Below are positions 38,266 through 51,150 of a stretch of DNA of 64,000 nt, piece by piece. Source of the stretch: Fasciola hepatica. Its lineage: Eukaryota; Platyhelminthes; Trematoda; Plagiorchiida; Fasciolidae. The notes under the pieces are model-generated. The model saw only the letters and a list, made by a program, of their open reading frames with translations, searched no databases and was not told the DNA's origin. The stretch spans positions 4,734,501-4,798,500 of the forward strand of contig CANUEZ040000180.1 of the NCBI GenBank assembly GCA_948099385.1, read 5' to 3'. Every line of letters begins with the position of its first letter. Position 1 is the first letter of the stretch. The position numbers were made by a program, and so were the translations under genes.

Positions 38266-38999
38266 CAATGAAGCCGCGAATGGCTCTTTACATCAGCTAC
38301 GTTACCATAGGTTATGAAGTGAATGATGTTGGAGGTTTTGATAATACTGTGTATAGAAAATGATTTACCATACAATATCAAAGCTCAATCCACCAGTGAA
38401 AACAATGGAGTTAATCACTGTACAGTCGTGTTCGTCTAGTTAGCCTAGAACCATCAGTAGTGTGCTTTCTTCACATCCAAACCGAGGCTCGGACTTCAGA
38501 AGTTTACCTGGTTTTTAGTTTTGCATGATACTGAAGAGACCTTTGATCTGTGTCGCGGCAATCTGTTCAAAACCAACCGTAAATGTTTCAGCAACCTTGG
38601 GTTCGAGTCTCACTTTATACACCTAGAGATTCTCACAAAGTAGGGGGAAGTGGTTGTTCTGTGAATCTTCCGTAGTCAGTTCGGTACTGAATAATTGGTG
38701 AATAATTCCAGTCGCTTACTAATCAAATGGATCACAGATTCCATCTTAGACAACCAAGTCAAGTGAAGTAATTGTTTTATTCACCCGGGAGTTGAATATT
38801 TAGCCTTCACATAACCACATACTTCCTCAAAAAAGAAAAATTACGCAATGCATAGAATGAAGTACTGCAGCGATGGATAGTATGCACTTGTGTTATTCCA
38901 AATGTTTAGTTCTGATATCAGAAAAGCTGGATTGTGCAAATACCCTGTCAGATAAGGAAAAGTCGAACAGCTGCTCGCCCTAGTACGTGCATAAAGATG
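38262..38999. other. Unassigned stretch, no gene recognised
   Basis: No coding similarity. A lone box-B-like string, GGGTTCGAGTC, at 38598-38608 could mark an eroded SINE but no box A is visible. Confidence 0.4.
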
Positions 39000-41280
39000 T
39001 TTCATTGAGAATGGGTGGGAGAAGTTGAAATACGTTTCACTAGATCGTCGGAAAGAGGATGAGCAGAGTTAGTGAGAATCTTTGTAGATAACTTTTGGCA
39101 AACTTTGGGATGTTGGGATGTGACAAAGTGAGTGAAACACCTTCGGGGTGTACCTCTGACGGAAGACAAGCTTGAGGGACCTGGAAATAAACTTCAAGTC
39201 TTTCAACAACAGGTGGGAAGGTGACAGGTGAGGCATATAGCCAGTGAGGTAGAACATACGAGAAAACAAGGCGTTTGATAAGACGCGTGGGTACGGAGGG
39301 GAATTTGGGACGTGAAGCACTGATATACAGGCGTCTAGTCTTCAAAATAAATGAAGCCTGCATGTTTGGATCAGCACTCCAGGATACGTCACTGCATCAA
39401 GATCATCCAGCTGTTTCCCATTCATTGTAACGGAAGAGCAGTCGTTTTGAAAATTAGATTGCTTGCAACCGTTTAAAAGCGAGAATACAAAGTCACCACA
39501 ATTGATTGGGTTAAGGCTTAAATTTTGAGCACGGGACCAATCTGAAATTCGGATGATATCATTTCGTTGGGGTAGAAAAAGTAGAATGGCAGGCTTACAG
39601 CGTTCCGAATATGACATCATGCACATGTTTGATTAGAAGAGCATTTTTTCTGGGCACGTATAGTAGAAATGTACGCAGAAAACAAAAATGTCGATAGACT
39701 GGCACCTTGGAGAACTTCACGGGTAGTTGTAACAAGAGAGGACTTTTTTGCCGTTATAACGAGTTGCTATTGTGAAAGTAATCTGCCGACGAAGAAACAA
39801 GTGGAGGCTCAATATCGGAGAGGGAGAGAGAAAGGAACGTAGCTAGTTCCTGTCGACTCAGCTGAACGCGTCTCTGTAGTCTACGAAGCATACTATTACT
39901 GCTTTACTCTTCCTGTCAAGCTCGGACAGAATGTAAAATGTGTCAAGATGACGAGGGAATCGAGGATGGAGCGTGATTGTCGGTAAGCGAACTGATCAGG
40001 ATCGGGAACAGTGAAATTTTTGTTGGATCGTTGAAGAACCAACCTTTCAAAGACTTCAACAGAGGTAGAGGTGCACGCTGTGGGATGGACTCTGAAGAAC
40101 CTTTTTGGGAATAAGAACTATAGCTGATGTCCTCCAGAAGTTTAAAATCTTTCTTTCCTTTAGGCATTGAATAAAAAAGTCAGAGAAAATAGGGCTGAGG
40201 TTGGTCACACACTTCTGGAGCACTACCGGTTTGAGTTGGTCCAGCTCGGGTGATTTTCCGGGGTTAAAGATAAGTGGTTTATAGTGGACCTTCACCGTGG
40301 GGATGTAAAATGGAGGTTCCTGAGACTGACTTCCTTCAAGAAGTATGGGAAAGAAAGGTCCTACCAACCCATTGAGTGACTTGCTGATCTAGTCTACGTT
40401 AACCGTAGCCAATTTGTCCTTGAATGAACCACAAGTTAGGTCTTTCAAAAACCTTCATGTGCTGGGATAACTTTTGGTGGCTAAAATGTCAAGTTTGTAG
40501 AGGGAACTTGGTTGATATAACTCAGTTGTGATGGATTTTGTTAGAATCTGGAAGGCTGTGAGATTGCAATGTTTGAAGGCGTATTGCTTTTTGTGACAGA
40601 GCTGCTGAGGGTGGCATGATGATAGACGATCAGGGCGTGAGTACAAAGATTCGACTGGGCTGCGAAGATCGAAGCACAAATTTCAATAGCCGGTGAGATG
40701 GTCCCAGAAGACCGAAGGATCCGTGTCTGAGAATATAGATAATTTTATCTGAGCAACCATTTCCTGGAGCAATAAGTGTTCTGTGGACGAATCTGCCTGT
40801 TCCGAACTAGGTGATCACCGCCTCGTGTGAAATTCGCGTGGTTGGTATGTCCGTAGATCTTGGGTGAGGTTCTAATTATTGCGTGGTCAGAGGAGCCTAG
40901 TGGAGAGCGACACAGGGTAGAAAAACACGTGGGCTGTTAACTAAGAGAAAGTCCATTAAAGGCTAGGTCTGGTTGGGACTTATAAAGAAAGCTCACGTCA
41001 AAACGATTTAAAACACCAGTAACTATACTCAATGAAATATCAGCACGGTTTACCAGAAGTTGTGAAACTGTCGTGGAACATTAAAGGGAAATGAATACAA
41101 TCGCTAACAGTAGTGAGCGAAAACTGGTCGAAAATTTGGATTTCCGTTCTTTTACGGAACAACTAACGAAAATTGTAGAAGAGGTAAAAACGGTTCTGAC
41201 CAGTTTATACCAACAGTTGTTGATATACGTGATAAGTGTCTCATCTCGCTTGCGATGTGATGCTGGATAATCCATACGAT
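39000..41280 (-). pseudogene. CR1-like LINE endonuclease-reverse transcriptase pseudogene
   Basis: Non-LTR retrotransposon of CR1 type, minus strand, in many frames. From the N-terminal side: an EEP endonuclease piece (RDETLITYINNCW, 41081-41275); RT fingers FNPGKSPELDQLKPVVL, with CLKERKILNFWRTSAIVLIP following, in 40056-40367; the VPQG region as REVLQGASLSTFLFSAY near 39670-39730; the catalytic box apparently decayed to HVHDV near 39615; then SDWSRAQNLSLN (39342-39626). The C-terminal block LIKRLVFSYVLPHWLYASPV is in 39040-39363. It is unlike the LINEs at 4484 and 58730. Loss of the YADD box and multiple frameshifts make it inactive. Ends are approximate. Confidence 0.68.
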
Positions 41281-41414
41281 ATCCATCAAACGCAACTATT
41301 TCATCATCAACATCAATGTGAAGCTGGGTTTTTTCAGAAGGATTGCTCCAGGCTGAGAGTATTCCTTTGTCCCAACAAGATCCGACAGCACCGAAAATTG
41401 CTCACTAGAGGTCG

Positions 41415-41575
41415 AAGCTAGCTGCTGATTACAACGGGTGGACACATGGTATAAATAGGATTTCTTCGAAGAGCTATTTTCCGGCCTGCGCGCTGTTTCC
41501 TTGGGTGAGCTCTAGATTTTCTAGAAATTCCTTTCCATTTATTGCGCATCACGTGACCAAAGAAAGTCAGTTCCG
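41415..41575 (-). pseudogene. LINE C-terminal tail fragment
   Basis: The minus strand encodes SELTFFGHVMRNKW, then a basic stretch with RKQRAGRK, the FGHVMR-type tail found after the RT in RTE-like LINEs. It begins just inside a T/G homopolymer junction (41576-41600), is followed by no RT, and belongs to a different element from the CR1-like pseudogene beside it. It is short, so similarity rests on one motif. Confidence 0.45.
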
Positions 41576-41600
41576 ATTTTTTTTTTTTTTTGGGGGGGGG
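41576..41600 (+). repeat. Poly-T/poly-G homopolymer junction
   Basis: A run of 13-15 T is followed directly by about 10 G. Such junctions are error-prone in sequencing. Confidence 0.9.
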
Positions 41601-44599
41601 GTTCTTGTATTTTAAGCTTTTAAGTAAATCACTAGAGTATTTTATGGAAATAAGCGTTACTTTATTGGCACAACAATTGTTACGGTAATCAAGGTGAAAA
41701 AACAGCAAATCAGAGGGTGCGTGTATGATGCTTGATAAGTATAGTCCGATCGAGATGGAACATCACGGCCGGATTCAAAGGTCCTGCTCACATGAAACGG
41801 TGGGTGCTGATTTTTCAAAATGTGTTATTGTTTTCCGTCAGTCACCCAGCCAAAGAATCACCAATATTTGAGTTCTTTGGTAGTCAAGGTTTTAGTAGAT
41901 TGGTGCTCAGATCGGCAGTGAATTTCATCTGGCGCAGCACTGGGAATGGTGTGATTCGACTAGCGAAAACCACAGAACATTGTAGGTAGCCTACTTAATG
42001 ACTAATCCACGCTTGTATTATGCAAAAGATTTCATTGTATGTGTGCGCGTCTGTGTGTGCTAGAATCAAATGTAACAAGATAATTTGGAATTACGAATTA
42101 GCTTATAAATTTAGTTCCGCAGGAATTTCTGAAGGAAAATGTTCTAGCAGTTGCCAAGTACAGTGTCCATTGTGGGGGGATTAATGTACCAATTGCTGAT
42201 GTAATTTCATAATTTCTGGACAGAACGGTAAGAGAAAGTAATTAGTCGTAGCAATAACGCTAACTGTTCACCCTTTGCTCAGCAGTAAAATCCACTGAGC
42301 TTCTAACAGGCAGAGTGGACGGAATGGAGGAAGGTTCAATTTATAAGGGAGTTGTTTAAAATGCATTATTTCCGGCGAATTATTTAGACAAGAAATATTT
42401 ATTGACATCTTTAGAGATTTGTGCTGCTACTTTGATCGAAACAGAGAGTTAAAGGGAATACCTACCTGACCAGCTTTGCTTTGGTTATGATTGCATTGTG
42501 TAGCAAATAAGAAGGTGAAGAAGATCGAGGATTATGTGATGGTTAGAAGAGCAGGGACTTTCAGTGTTCCACTTCTCTATATCAATGAGAAATACAAATA
42601 AATAGTTTTTGGGGCTCGGGGTACTAGGATGACCTGTTGAACAGCGACCTGTACATGAGAACTTTTCCACCAATTAGTGGGGCGAGCTTGAGAAGGATTG
42701 ATTTATCTTAAAAGATGTGCCCCACCACGAATACCATTCAACTGATCAGTAGTGAGCCCTCTAGTGCCATTTTAGAGATTTCTCCGAATGCACGAAAAAG
42801 TCACAGCTTACCATGGTTCACAATAAAGATACTTCTTAGATTTATGTAGGAAGGCAATCACGGCTCTAAAGGCAACTTGAAAGCCCCTTTTCAAAGAGAT
42901 AATTTCCGAACCCGGGGTAATAGAAGATTAAAATAGTCAAACCACACAGGTTTCACACTTACGGCGCTATCACAGGTCTAAATAAGTCACGGAATTCGAC
43001 AAGTTATGACGGTTTCGCCTCACCAGCTACTACTGCATTAGGGGATTGGACAGTATCAAACACAACTGATTTCAATAGCTAGCGATCAGGGAAAGACTAA
43101 CCTGGGGAATTATTCTGAATAATCTCCCCAAGTAATCAGTCCGAATTATAGGGCATCACATCAAGAATGGAATAGCCAAATCACAGAACGATTAGGAAAG
43201 CTAAGTAAAGAAGGTGCAAATTTGGATCTCTTATTGATACTTATCATCTTGTGATACCCTCACGGAAGCGAGGCATCCGTTTTTTTATGGTGATGTTCTA
43301 TTGACGTGTTTGGTGTACTGAATTGTCCTGTTCAAATCCTCTACTTGTTCTACCAAAACATCTTCACTTCTGTCTAATATTTACATGCGTCCTATACGCA
43401 TTCATTCAGACAACAGTCTCAAATTAAACTACCTCAAATATCGTGGTGCTGCGAGCAGCCAAACAGCGAGAAGCAACTGCATTGATCAAACATACAAATC
43501 AATATATAAAGTCATGTGAGGCTGTAAAGAGAGATCCAGTTTTCTCACACCCTCGTTCTGCCCATTTCACTCCAGTTCACTACCCGAGCACTTCGGCTTC
43601 GTTTTGGTCATTTAGCCGCAAGGGTTTGAGTTTCTGTTATTCTGCACCACTTTCCACCTCCTGATCTAAAGCTGCTTAGATCTGGGTCATTCTTCTGTGT
43701 ATGAAGGGCAGTCTCTTTTTAGGAGTCCAGTTACAATTTCTTTCGTATGAGTTTGCATGATTTTTCCCCAGCTCGTGTGTTGTCAGTTTAGTAAAAAGCG
43801 ATCACCCAAATTCATCACTTTTGGATTTCGCAGATGATATAAAGCAGAATACAACGAGCAAAAGTTTGTGCGCCAATTTTGGAATACAACTCAGTCATTA
43901 CTCTATCTCTTTGATCGGCAACATGCCAGGTAATTATGGGATAGGAGAGTTACTATCATAAATTTTACAGGAGGAGGTACGTCAAGAATCAAGACGTGTT
44001 TTCCGGTCGGAGTGCCAGAAAGACAAACCGACCTGTTTCGGGTGTTTGTAACGAATGTTCGTTCCTCGGCGGGATGCATTCTGTCTGTAGCCGGTTGCTC
44101 CAGGAATGTTGAACTCTTGTTCTCCTGCTTATAGATTTCGGTTGGTTGACGACATCATTATCAGAACCAACAAAACCGAGACAAATTCAGAATTCTCAGT
44201 AGGCGAACATGTGTTCTCAGTGATTTCGTCCTCCAGCCAACTACAGTCATATTTACGTGCAAGCAAAATGAGGAAAGAAAAGAACGTATGGTCAATCTGT
44301 CAGCCAATCGATTAGTTAACCGACTAACCAATAGGAAAACAGGGGACATGGCAAAGTGACGTGTCACAGTCAGAGGTCTGGATCAGCATCACATTTGGGG
44401 CTGACGTCATCGACCTTTGGCCACGTAAGTTTAGGGGCTTGGACTAACTTATTTTGTGAAGAGAGCTTTGACCGCAGTAGCTGGACACTGATTGTCTTGT
44501 CAGTCGCTAGAATCTTGTCTGGTGGATTCTAACTCATTCGAATGGACCCTGTGTAGGGTGCTAAATAAAGTAATCAGATCAACCTTGTGATCTGAGTTT
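41601..44599. other. Unassigned stretch, no gene recognised
   Basis: About 3 kb without a recognisable gene. GAACATTGTAGGTAG near 41977 resembles the 3' end of the SINE family at 30069/32905 and may be a very old copy. The last 250 bp include an AATAAA and may be the 3' tail of the Penelope pseudogene that follows on the minus strand. Confidence 0.45.
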
Positions 44600-46280
44600 G
44601 TCACTGAGCGAGGATAGAACTTGTTACAGCTCCTCTGCTTCCATGTTGAAGCCAACGTGGTTGGTGCTGTTTAATACGCTCGGATAAATGCTTTGTCATT
44701 CGACTCACATGAGTGGTACCATAGGTGCATTTAAATTGATAAACAATAATCGAGGAGGTTAGCGAAGGCAATTTATCCCTGTTCTTGCGTTTTATGATTG
44801 TCGATGTCAAGAATAAGTATCGGAGCTTGGCAGCGTGCAAATCGGCTTTACAGGTGACGAATAAAACCCAGATTACTCTCTCGGCAGCCGCATCCCCGTT
44901 GTAAGGAGGCTTGAGGAATAGGCTTTTCTTTCCTACTTGTTCATTGCATTCGATAAATTTGTCACGGTAGTCCTTTTCAGACAGGATCCGGCAAGTCTTT
45001 CTTAACTCGGCTTTTGACGTACCATCCGAGAAGGTGTGTGTAACTCTGGACACTAAGCATCTTACTAAGTTTCGTTTCTGGCCAGTTGGAATAAGACTGT
45101 GGAAGTTTGTATACTACGCAGTCCATGTCCCTTTCCCTTCGGATGGAACTGTCTAGACGTATCGTTAAATTAAAGTCCAAAAATGGGACATGGTTATCAG
45201 CTTCTGTTTCAGCCGAAAACTTTATGGCTCGGTGTACAGCGTTGAATAAATCTAGAATTTCTCCCACTTTCAAATTTTGCTCACCAACACAAAATGTATC
45301 ATCTGTATAACGATAATAGTGGTTTAATCCCTCTTTAATTGCATTCCATCCAGTTGAGACAAATTTGGCCAGTTTGGCCTCAGGGGATATTCCATCGCGA
45401 CACCATCTTCTAGTCTATCGCAACAGAAGTTCACCGCTTCTACTGGAGGTGCACTGATGAGCAGAAATTTTCCGTCTAGTGACAATATCTGCTTCTGTGG
45501 AAAATTCACATCTTTGATGGTCTCAACGAAATGGAAGCTGCCACGAAGCATGTGCCTGGCAATTCTTTTGTCGAACAGGCTCCAAGATTCCTACAAGCCA
45601 CCGTGCTATCGAGTGCTAAGCCGAGTTTGACATAGATAAAATTGAACTTAGAGGTAGGCCCGGTTCGTGCACTTTTTGGGAACCCCTTGAAGACGGGGCG
45701 TAGTTAGACCTACAAATCTGAGTTTCTCAAAAATACCAGATGATATATATTCAGTGGATTTCAAACTCCTCAAAGCGTTAGTAATTTCTTTCGGTCCACG
45801 ATCTGCTTGGTCTTCCTCGATCAATCGCGAGTGAATTTTGATTCGTCGCCGGATATATATCCAGCAGCTTAGAAACGTAATCAGGACGATCTAATACCAC
45901 TACCCCCACGTACTTTATCCAGTCTATTGGGGATTATCCGTCTATTTCGTAGTAACTCGTTGAGTTTATCCATATGTTTCCTTGTTAGAAGGCTATGGAT
46001 TGGGGTTTGATATCTCCAATACGGGTACATGCTGGAAAAGTGGGCTTTTGGAAAGTTGTACGTCGGTTAATGATTTCGGAGTTAAATCGCTGATCTGCCT
46101 CGTGAGGCTGTCAAGGGGGACTTCTGTAGATCTGTTTTACTACAACTTTTGTTTGAGTGATAAAACCTTGACAGCCTCAATTAAAATTGAACTCATCATT
46201 GCATCAGAAACGAGCACTAACCGTCCGGGTGTATTCGGAAAGCTAGCCAGTGGTTTGAGTTGGCTTAGCGAGTGATTCGA
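44600..46280 (-). pseudogene. Penelope-like element RT-GIY-YIG pseudogene
   Basis: The most complete Penelope-like copy here, minus strand. N to C: VPLDSLTRQISDLTPKSL (near 46110), LLTRKHMDKLNELL (near 45975), IDWIKYVGVVVLDRPDYVSK (near 45860-45920), a decayed KVHEPGLPL..SIARWLVGILEPV segment (45565-45680), SFHFVETIKDVN and ILSLDGKFL (45470-45540), DGVAMEYPLRP (near 45390), the catalytic box YRYTDDTF (near 45295-45320) and VPFLDFNLTI (near 45180). The endonuclease end reads VYQFKC, then HVSRMTKHLSERIKQHQPRW (44601-45053). Penelope elements pair an RT related to telomerase with this endonuclease. Frameshifts and stops separate the blocks and YIG is degraded to HVS. Confidence 0.78.
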
Positions 46281-47865
46281 AGCTGAAAATGTTTTTACTG
46301 AATGGCTTTTTTTTGATTAGTTGTGCGTATTTCATGAACAATTGTGTATCCGTCTCACACTGAGATTCGGCAGCGGCCTGATGTTGAACCATATCACTTT
46401 CAAACTCTGTTATTCTAGATTTTACGATGTCCTACTGAACCTTGAGTGTTTTACTATTAGGATATGTCCGGTATCGGCGCAAATGTTTCCAATGAGGAAT
46501 GGGGTATACGTTTTCTTTGGTTTAACCCAGAAAAAGGTCCGCACTGTTGAATATAAAAATGGTTTATGAATATTTATTATCTGCAGATTTTCAAAACTGA
46601 AATGCTTAGTTACTGGTCATGGTATGAACTGGGTGGTTGAGGAATGGAAATGAAGATGCTGTCGTTTTGAAAATCTGACTATTTCCCATTATTTCATTGA
46701 ATCGCACATCGGGACGCATTGCTTCGGGAGCTAGCATCGATTCTAGGTCAGTGCAATTGGAGTGGCTTGAAAATCAATTTTGAGAACAAAACAACGGGTC
46801 AAAAAGTCAAATCGTGACTGCTTTTGTTGTCTTCCAGTCTCGGTACTGAATGGCCCTCGCAGCCGTTTAGATCCCTTTGAAGATGCCCAGTTCTTTCATC
46901 TGGTGACTTGAATCAAAAATTTATGCAAAGGTTGCACTTCAGAGTTTCTTCGAGATCCCAGTGTCCAATTAGGTCGTCTCGTGTTCCCCGGTTCTTTGAG
47001 AAAACCGCCCTGTTGTTCTATTTATGCAGTTTGCCGAATATTAGCAAAAAACAAAACAATACTCGGAGACAGATGAAGTAGTGCCGGGCATTTCATCCTT
47101 GCGACCAGAGGGGAACTTTGGTCAGCTAGCAAACTGTGTGTTCAGGCAGGCCACCATAAACTGATATTTCACTGTTTCGAAATTCTATCACTATTGAACA
47201 TTCATGACCACTTAAGTGTACATAATTGTATTAGCCAGAGAAAGAAGTTGCCTAAAGAATTCTGTTCGTTATTTCCTTTGTCTCACTACCATGATGGGTA
47301 TCTTTGGTGAATCTCATGGTGTCGGCTTGAAGCAAGTCACTGGGTGTCCCTGCAAACAGCCTCTTCATCAAACGTTCGTGAGCCACATTCCAGCTTGCAA
47401 TAAATTGGGTCAGAATTCCAAGGTGATAATTCTTGACAAACCGGACGAAACATCCGTAGAGTGATTCCACGAGCTTGCTGTAGTGACTGGGACGCTTCTA
47501 TTACACGGTGACTTAATCGTTTAACATGGAGAAAATTCTATTTTCACAATGAAAATAGTAAATTCTGATGTCGCCTTTGAAATGTTTGTGCTGTTGTCCT
47601 AATTATGCGATCTCTGCGGAGAGAGAAAGGACATCTGGAGCAACAATTAAATTGTCTTGTTAAGCCAACGCCCAGAAACATACCTGGCGATAAAAGTATA
47701 CACTATAGGTTTTCAAGTGGACAAGACCGTGAAGGGTCTGAGAATCTTCATCGTTGGTAATGCTTTACTTTTAATATATGCGAATTATCTCTACCGTATT
47801 TTTTCCTCAGTAAGGCTACAGTATTTCAAGGAGAAAAATTATGCGTTTCTTTGGAGGATACCCAC
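46281..47865. other. Unassigned stretch, no gene recognised
   Basis: No domain recognised on either strand. It may include the 5' part of the Penelope element, too eroded to read. Confidence 0.45.
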
Positions 47866-48060
47866 GAGGCATGTGTATCGTTGTTGACATGAATCGAACC
47901 CAGGCCAACGAAAATTTGTTCCAAGATGTCGACCATTTGAGCATCATCTATTCCAGTGTGGTCGAAATGTCGTCCCCGGGGTCCAGTCTAAGGAGTTCAA
48001 GGCTCGTCAGGTGTGCACGACCGGGACAACCGTATTCATATAAAACAATCCCACACCTAA
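47866..48060 (-). repeat. Possible tRNA-like SINE copy
   Basis: On the minus strand a box-B-like GGGTTCGATTC covers 47891-47901, and the upstream half lacks a convincing box A. The composition changes to GC-rich relative to the flanks. Supported by one motif only. Confidence 0.3.
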
Positions 48061-50184
48061 CAACAAGAGCAAATACGGAAGAACATTCCCAGACTACTTC
48101 CCTTCCCACTTATACACTGATGACGTGCCTCATGTTAGAGTTGTTTGCCCGAGCTATCTCCCAATTTTCGTTTGTCAAATTTCTTAGAAATACGCCTATA
48201 CTGGACAAGGTTATTTAAGACCCGTGAAATGTTACAGTGATTTGTCATGCGTGCAGAACATAAATTAGAAGAAAATGTACCCATTCTTCAGCTTACTCTG
48301 TCCAATGGGATATTTGGTTGGTCGCAGTCCTCTGCGAGTACCGTTGTTGATAGAGGTAATAAAGCAACTAAGTAGATCCCTGTTGGGATACATTCATTCC
48401 TTGTGAATAAGCTTATTAAATAAAACACCTATTAAACAGATTTTGGGTATGAGCAAGCTTTTTGGGTTGAGTTCTCACAACGGAGACGGCAATGCCAATA
48501 AGCCCTTTTTCACAAGTTGCTCACCATCCACAGGAGAGTCACCGATTTTTGTGCATTTGATCGACACACGGTGACTCGTAGTCAGCTCATCAAATATGTT
48601 GTATCATCGTAGGCGACTGCGGACGGATCAAAGCTCAGACTGGCCGATCTGAAACCAATCACGGGGATGGGCAAGCCGAATCGTATTCACAGTCATACTG
48701 ATCAGTCGGTGGATAACATGTGACGCCTAATCTTGCTTGAGTGCACATAGACCGCCTAGACCCTGAAAAGTCAACCAGATGATTTTCCGCCTTCACGATG
48801 GTGGAGGGTCATAGCAACAATGAAACAACTGTGTGGTGACTGCTCCCGTCAACTGGTAATTATGAGTTCGGAGTTGTAACTGCATGGTGATTCATTATTA
48901 CATCGGAACTGTAGTTACCCAGCCTCTCAATCCATCCTAGTTAAACCACCCGTGGTTCTTACTGAATAAACACTGCCTAGCGTATATTGGCTCAGTCAAG
49001 GTTACTTTTTCTATAGAAAAATTCTGACTGAATACTCATAAAATGTGCCCGTCAATATCTCGAAAAATTTGTTGGGGAGGAAAAATCGGATGAGGTGTTT
49101 TATTTCTAGTATTCACAAGCGGATGCTCGTTGCTAATCACACCATGACGATCGGAGTATTGAAGTCTGGCCCGCGTAGGCAACACATTTCGTGTGATCAC
49201 TGTTGTCAATGTCCTGACCGCAATTTGTAGTCCACAAGCAATTCATCTCTGTAAGCTCATCACAGCGTAGATCGAAATTATACACTACTTCGTTCTGTTC
49301 ACCAAACCACCTTTTTAAACATACAAACATTCCCACTTATTCCACAGATCACAACTGTTAAATTCATTAACAAGAGACCAGATTCTGCTAGACGCACATT
49401 GACGCACTGCATGTCACAGTTAGGCGTCTATCCACCAGTCTGTCAGACATTTTTATTTAAATGGCAGAAACAGGCTAGTGAGAATAGATTTCCCTGACAC
49501 TCACTAGCTTCTTCAGTAAACTGACAAGTACGAAAAGATCTCGTTTCCGGAATGATGAGGGTTCGCAGTTTTTCAAACAGAAAGTCGGCTGTTTTCCCTT
49601 TAAATCGCAAACACACTTAGTTGCTATATTTGAGTTCATTCTTAAGTTTCAGTTTCTAAGTGAACCGGTCGCAGTCCAAATAGTCTACGAGGACTAATCT
49701 GTTACTGAGGTTTTTCATGTCGGAGCGGAACCAGATCAACCGTGTATAAGGACCAAACAATGGGAGCACGAATGTAATACATGCATTATTAATATGTTAG
49801 CTAAACTTATTCGGCCAAGAAAGCCGCTAATGTGATTTAATAACCGTGGCTGGGAAATTCACGGAAGTCCAGTTGTGAAGGTGTGTGTATGTCTGGGGGA
49901 CATGTACAAATGTGCAAATCTGAATTCCCTAATATTTCAGATCGTTCAAAATTGCACGTACTACCGTCAGCGAGATCACTCTATCTATCCGAGGTAGTAA
50001 CTAGGATATCCAGTGAAACAAATGCGGACTAGTGACTGATTACCAATAATATTGTTCTTCATAACAGTGCAAAATTTGCTTTGTCAAGAATACTCCGCCA
50101 CTTTTCCTTTTATCTTCTTATTTACTTCATTTTTATCATATATTATTAGTACAATAATTCAGGACGGGTGCTTTTCGGCCATTT
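48061..50184. other. Unassigned stretch, no gene recognised
   Basis: Only chance-length frames; no RNA gene, element end or domain recognised. Confidence 0.5.
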
Positions 50185-50300
50185 CAAAGCTGTCAGTTGG
50201 GGGGGGGGGGGGTGGTGACCGACGGTGGTGTGAGGATTCGAACTCGGGACAAAAAGGTCTAAAATTCACCGTGATGAACTTTCGACCACTTGCCCAATTA
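50185..50300 (-). repeat. tRNA-derived SINE copy with G-run
   Basis: The minus strand carries box B AGTTCGAATCC (50235-50245) and an upstream half (ATCACGGTGAATTTTAGACC) that matches the SINE at 30069-30250. It ends in a run of 13 G (50198-50211, plus strand). The overlapping 139-codon plus frame at 50052-50471 is not credible across this repeat. Confidence 0.45.
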
Positions 50301-51010
50301 TTGCCGATTATTGCAGAGGGAATTCCTCTTTCGGTTGTCCTCTTTTTAAAGACAATTCTAAATGGGTATATGTGCATGACTTGGATGATACTCAACCCAC
50401 TGCATTGTTCGTCTGGTTTCCAGTTGTTTCACAGCTTCTTCATCTTATCGTCGTCGATAGCCTTGGATTAATGTGATCAGGTTTTCACGGGCTTGATGAT
50501 AATACTTCCGACGAGCTAATTCTATTTTCGTACCGACCTTGTTCGATCTTTTCAATCACCATTCTATCCAAAACTCAGCGTGGCTACCGAATTGTAAACT
50601 GCCCCCGCTTCAGTATATTTTGAAGCGTTAAGAGATTGGATACATTCTTTTTGAATTTTGCATATTAATGATTTTACTGGTTTAACGTTTGGCGCCTTTG
50701 TTCACGGTGTAAACCTATTTTTCACAAACTCCCCACCGCCGTCCTCGGCATTTAGTTTGGCAATGTTCCATAACCAGTTGAGCTGACTAGTTACAATACC
50801 TTAGCTCTTCACTAAATAGAAGAATTTATCCTTTAAAATTGACCTAATCTATCAATCTCGACATTTTAAGGGTTGCATAGTATTTAGTAAGCGTATGGGG
50901 TAACCAGGGTAGTGTCAAACACCTTAATCCGGATTCCGGACAGGCACTGACGTGCTGATTGCTAACGAGATTTGGCCGCCTATCATTGACAAGTCCGCCC
51001 ATACCTTCAC
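50301..51010. other. Unassigned stretch, no gene recognised
   Basis: Nothing recognised; short frames only. Confidence 0.45.
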
Positions 51011-51150
51011 ATCCTTTCTTCTTTGATAATGAAGGGTGGTTGTGGTTCTTCTGGATCCATGAGGACTTGAACCAATCGCCGTAAAACTGGCATCTCGCTG
51101 GTGGGGGTACACTTTGCTTATTCGACCAACTGCCTTATCCGCCTCCGACT
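51011..51150 (-). repeat. Possible tRNA-like SINE copy
   Basis: On the minus strand, a box-A-like GGCAGTTGGTCGAA is followed about 45 bp later by a box-B-like TTGGTTCAAGTCC (51062-51074). The spacing fits a tRNA, but only these two motifs support it. Confidence 0.35.

Noticed and set aside
50052..50471. 139-codon plus-strand frame
   Set aside because: It runs through a G13 run and a SINE copy, so the frame is not biologically plausible.
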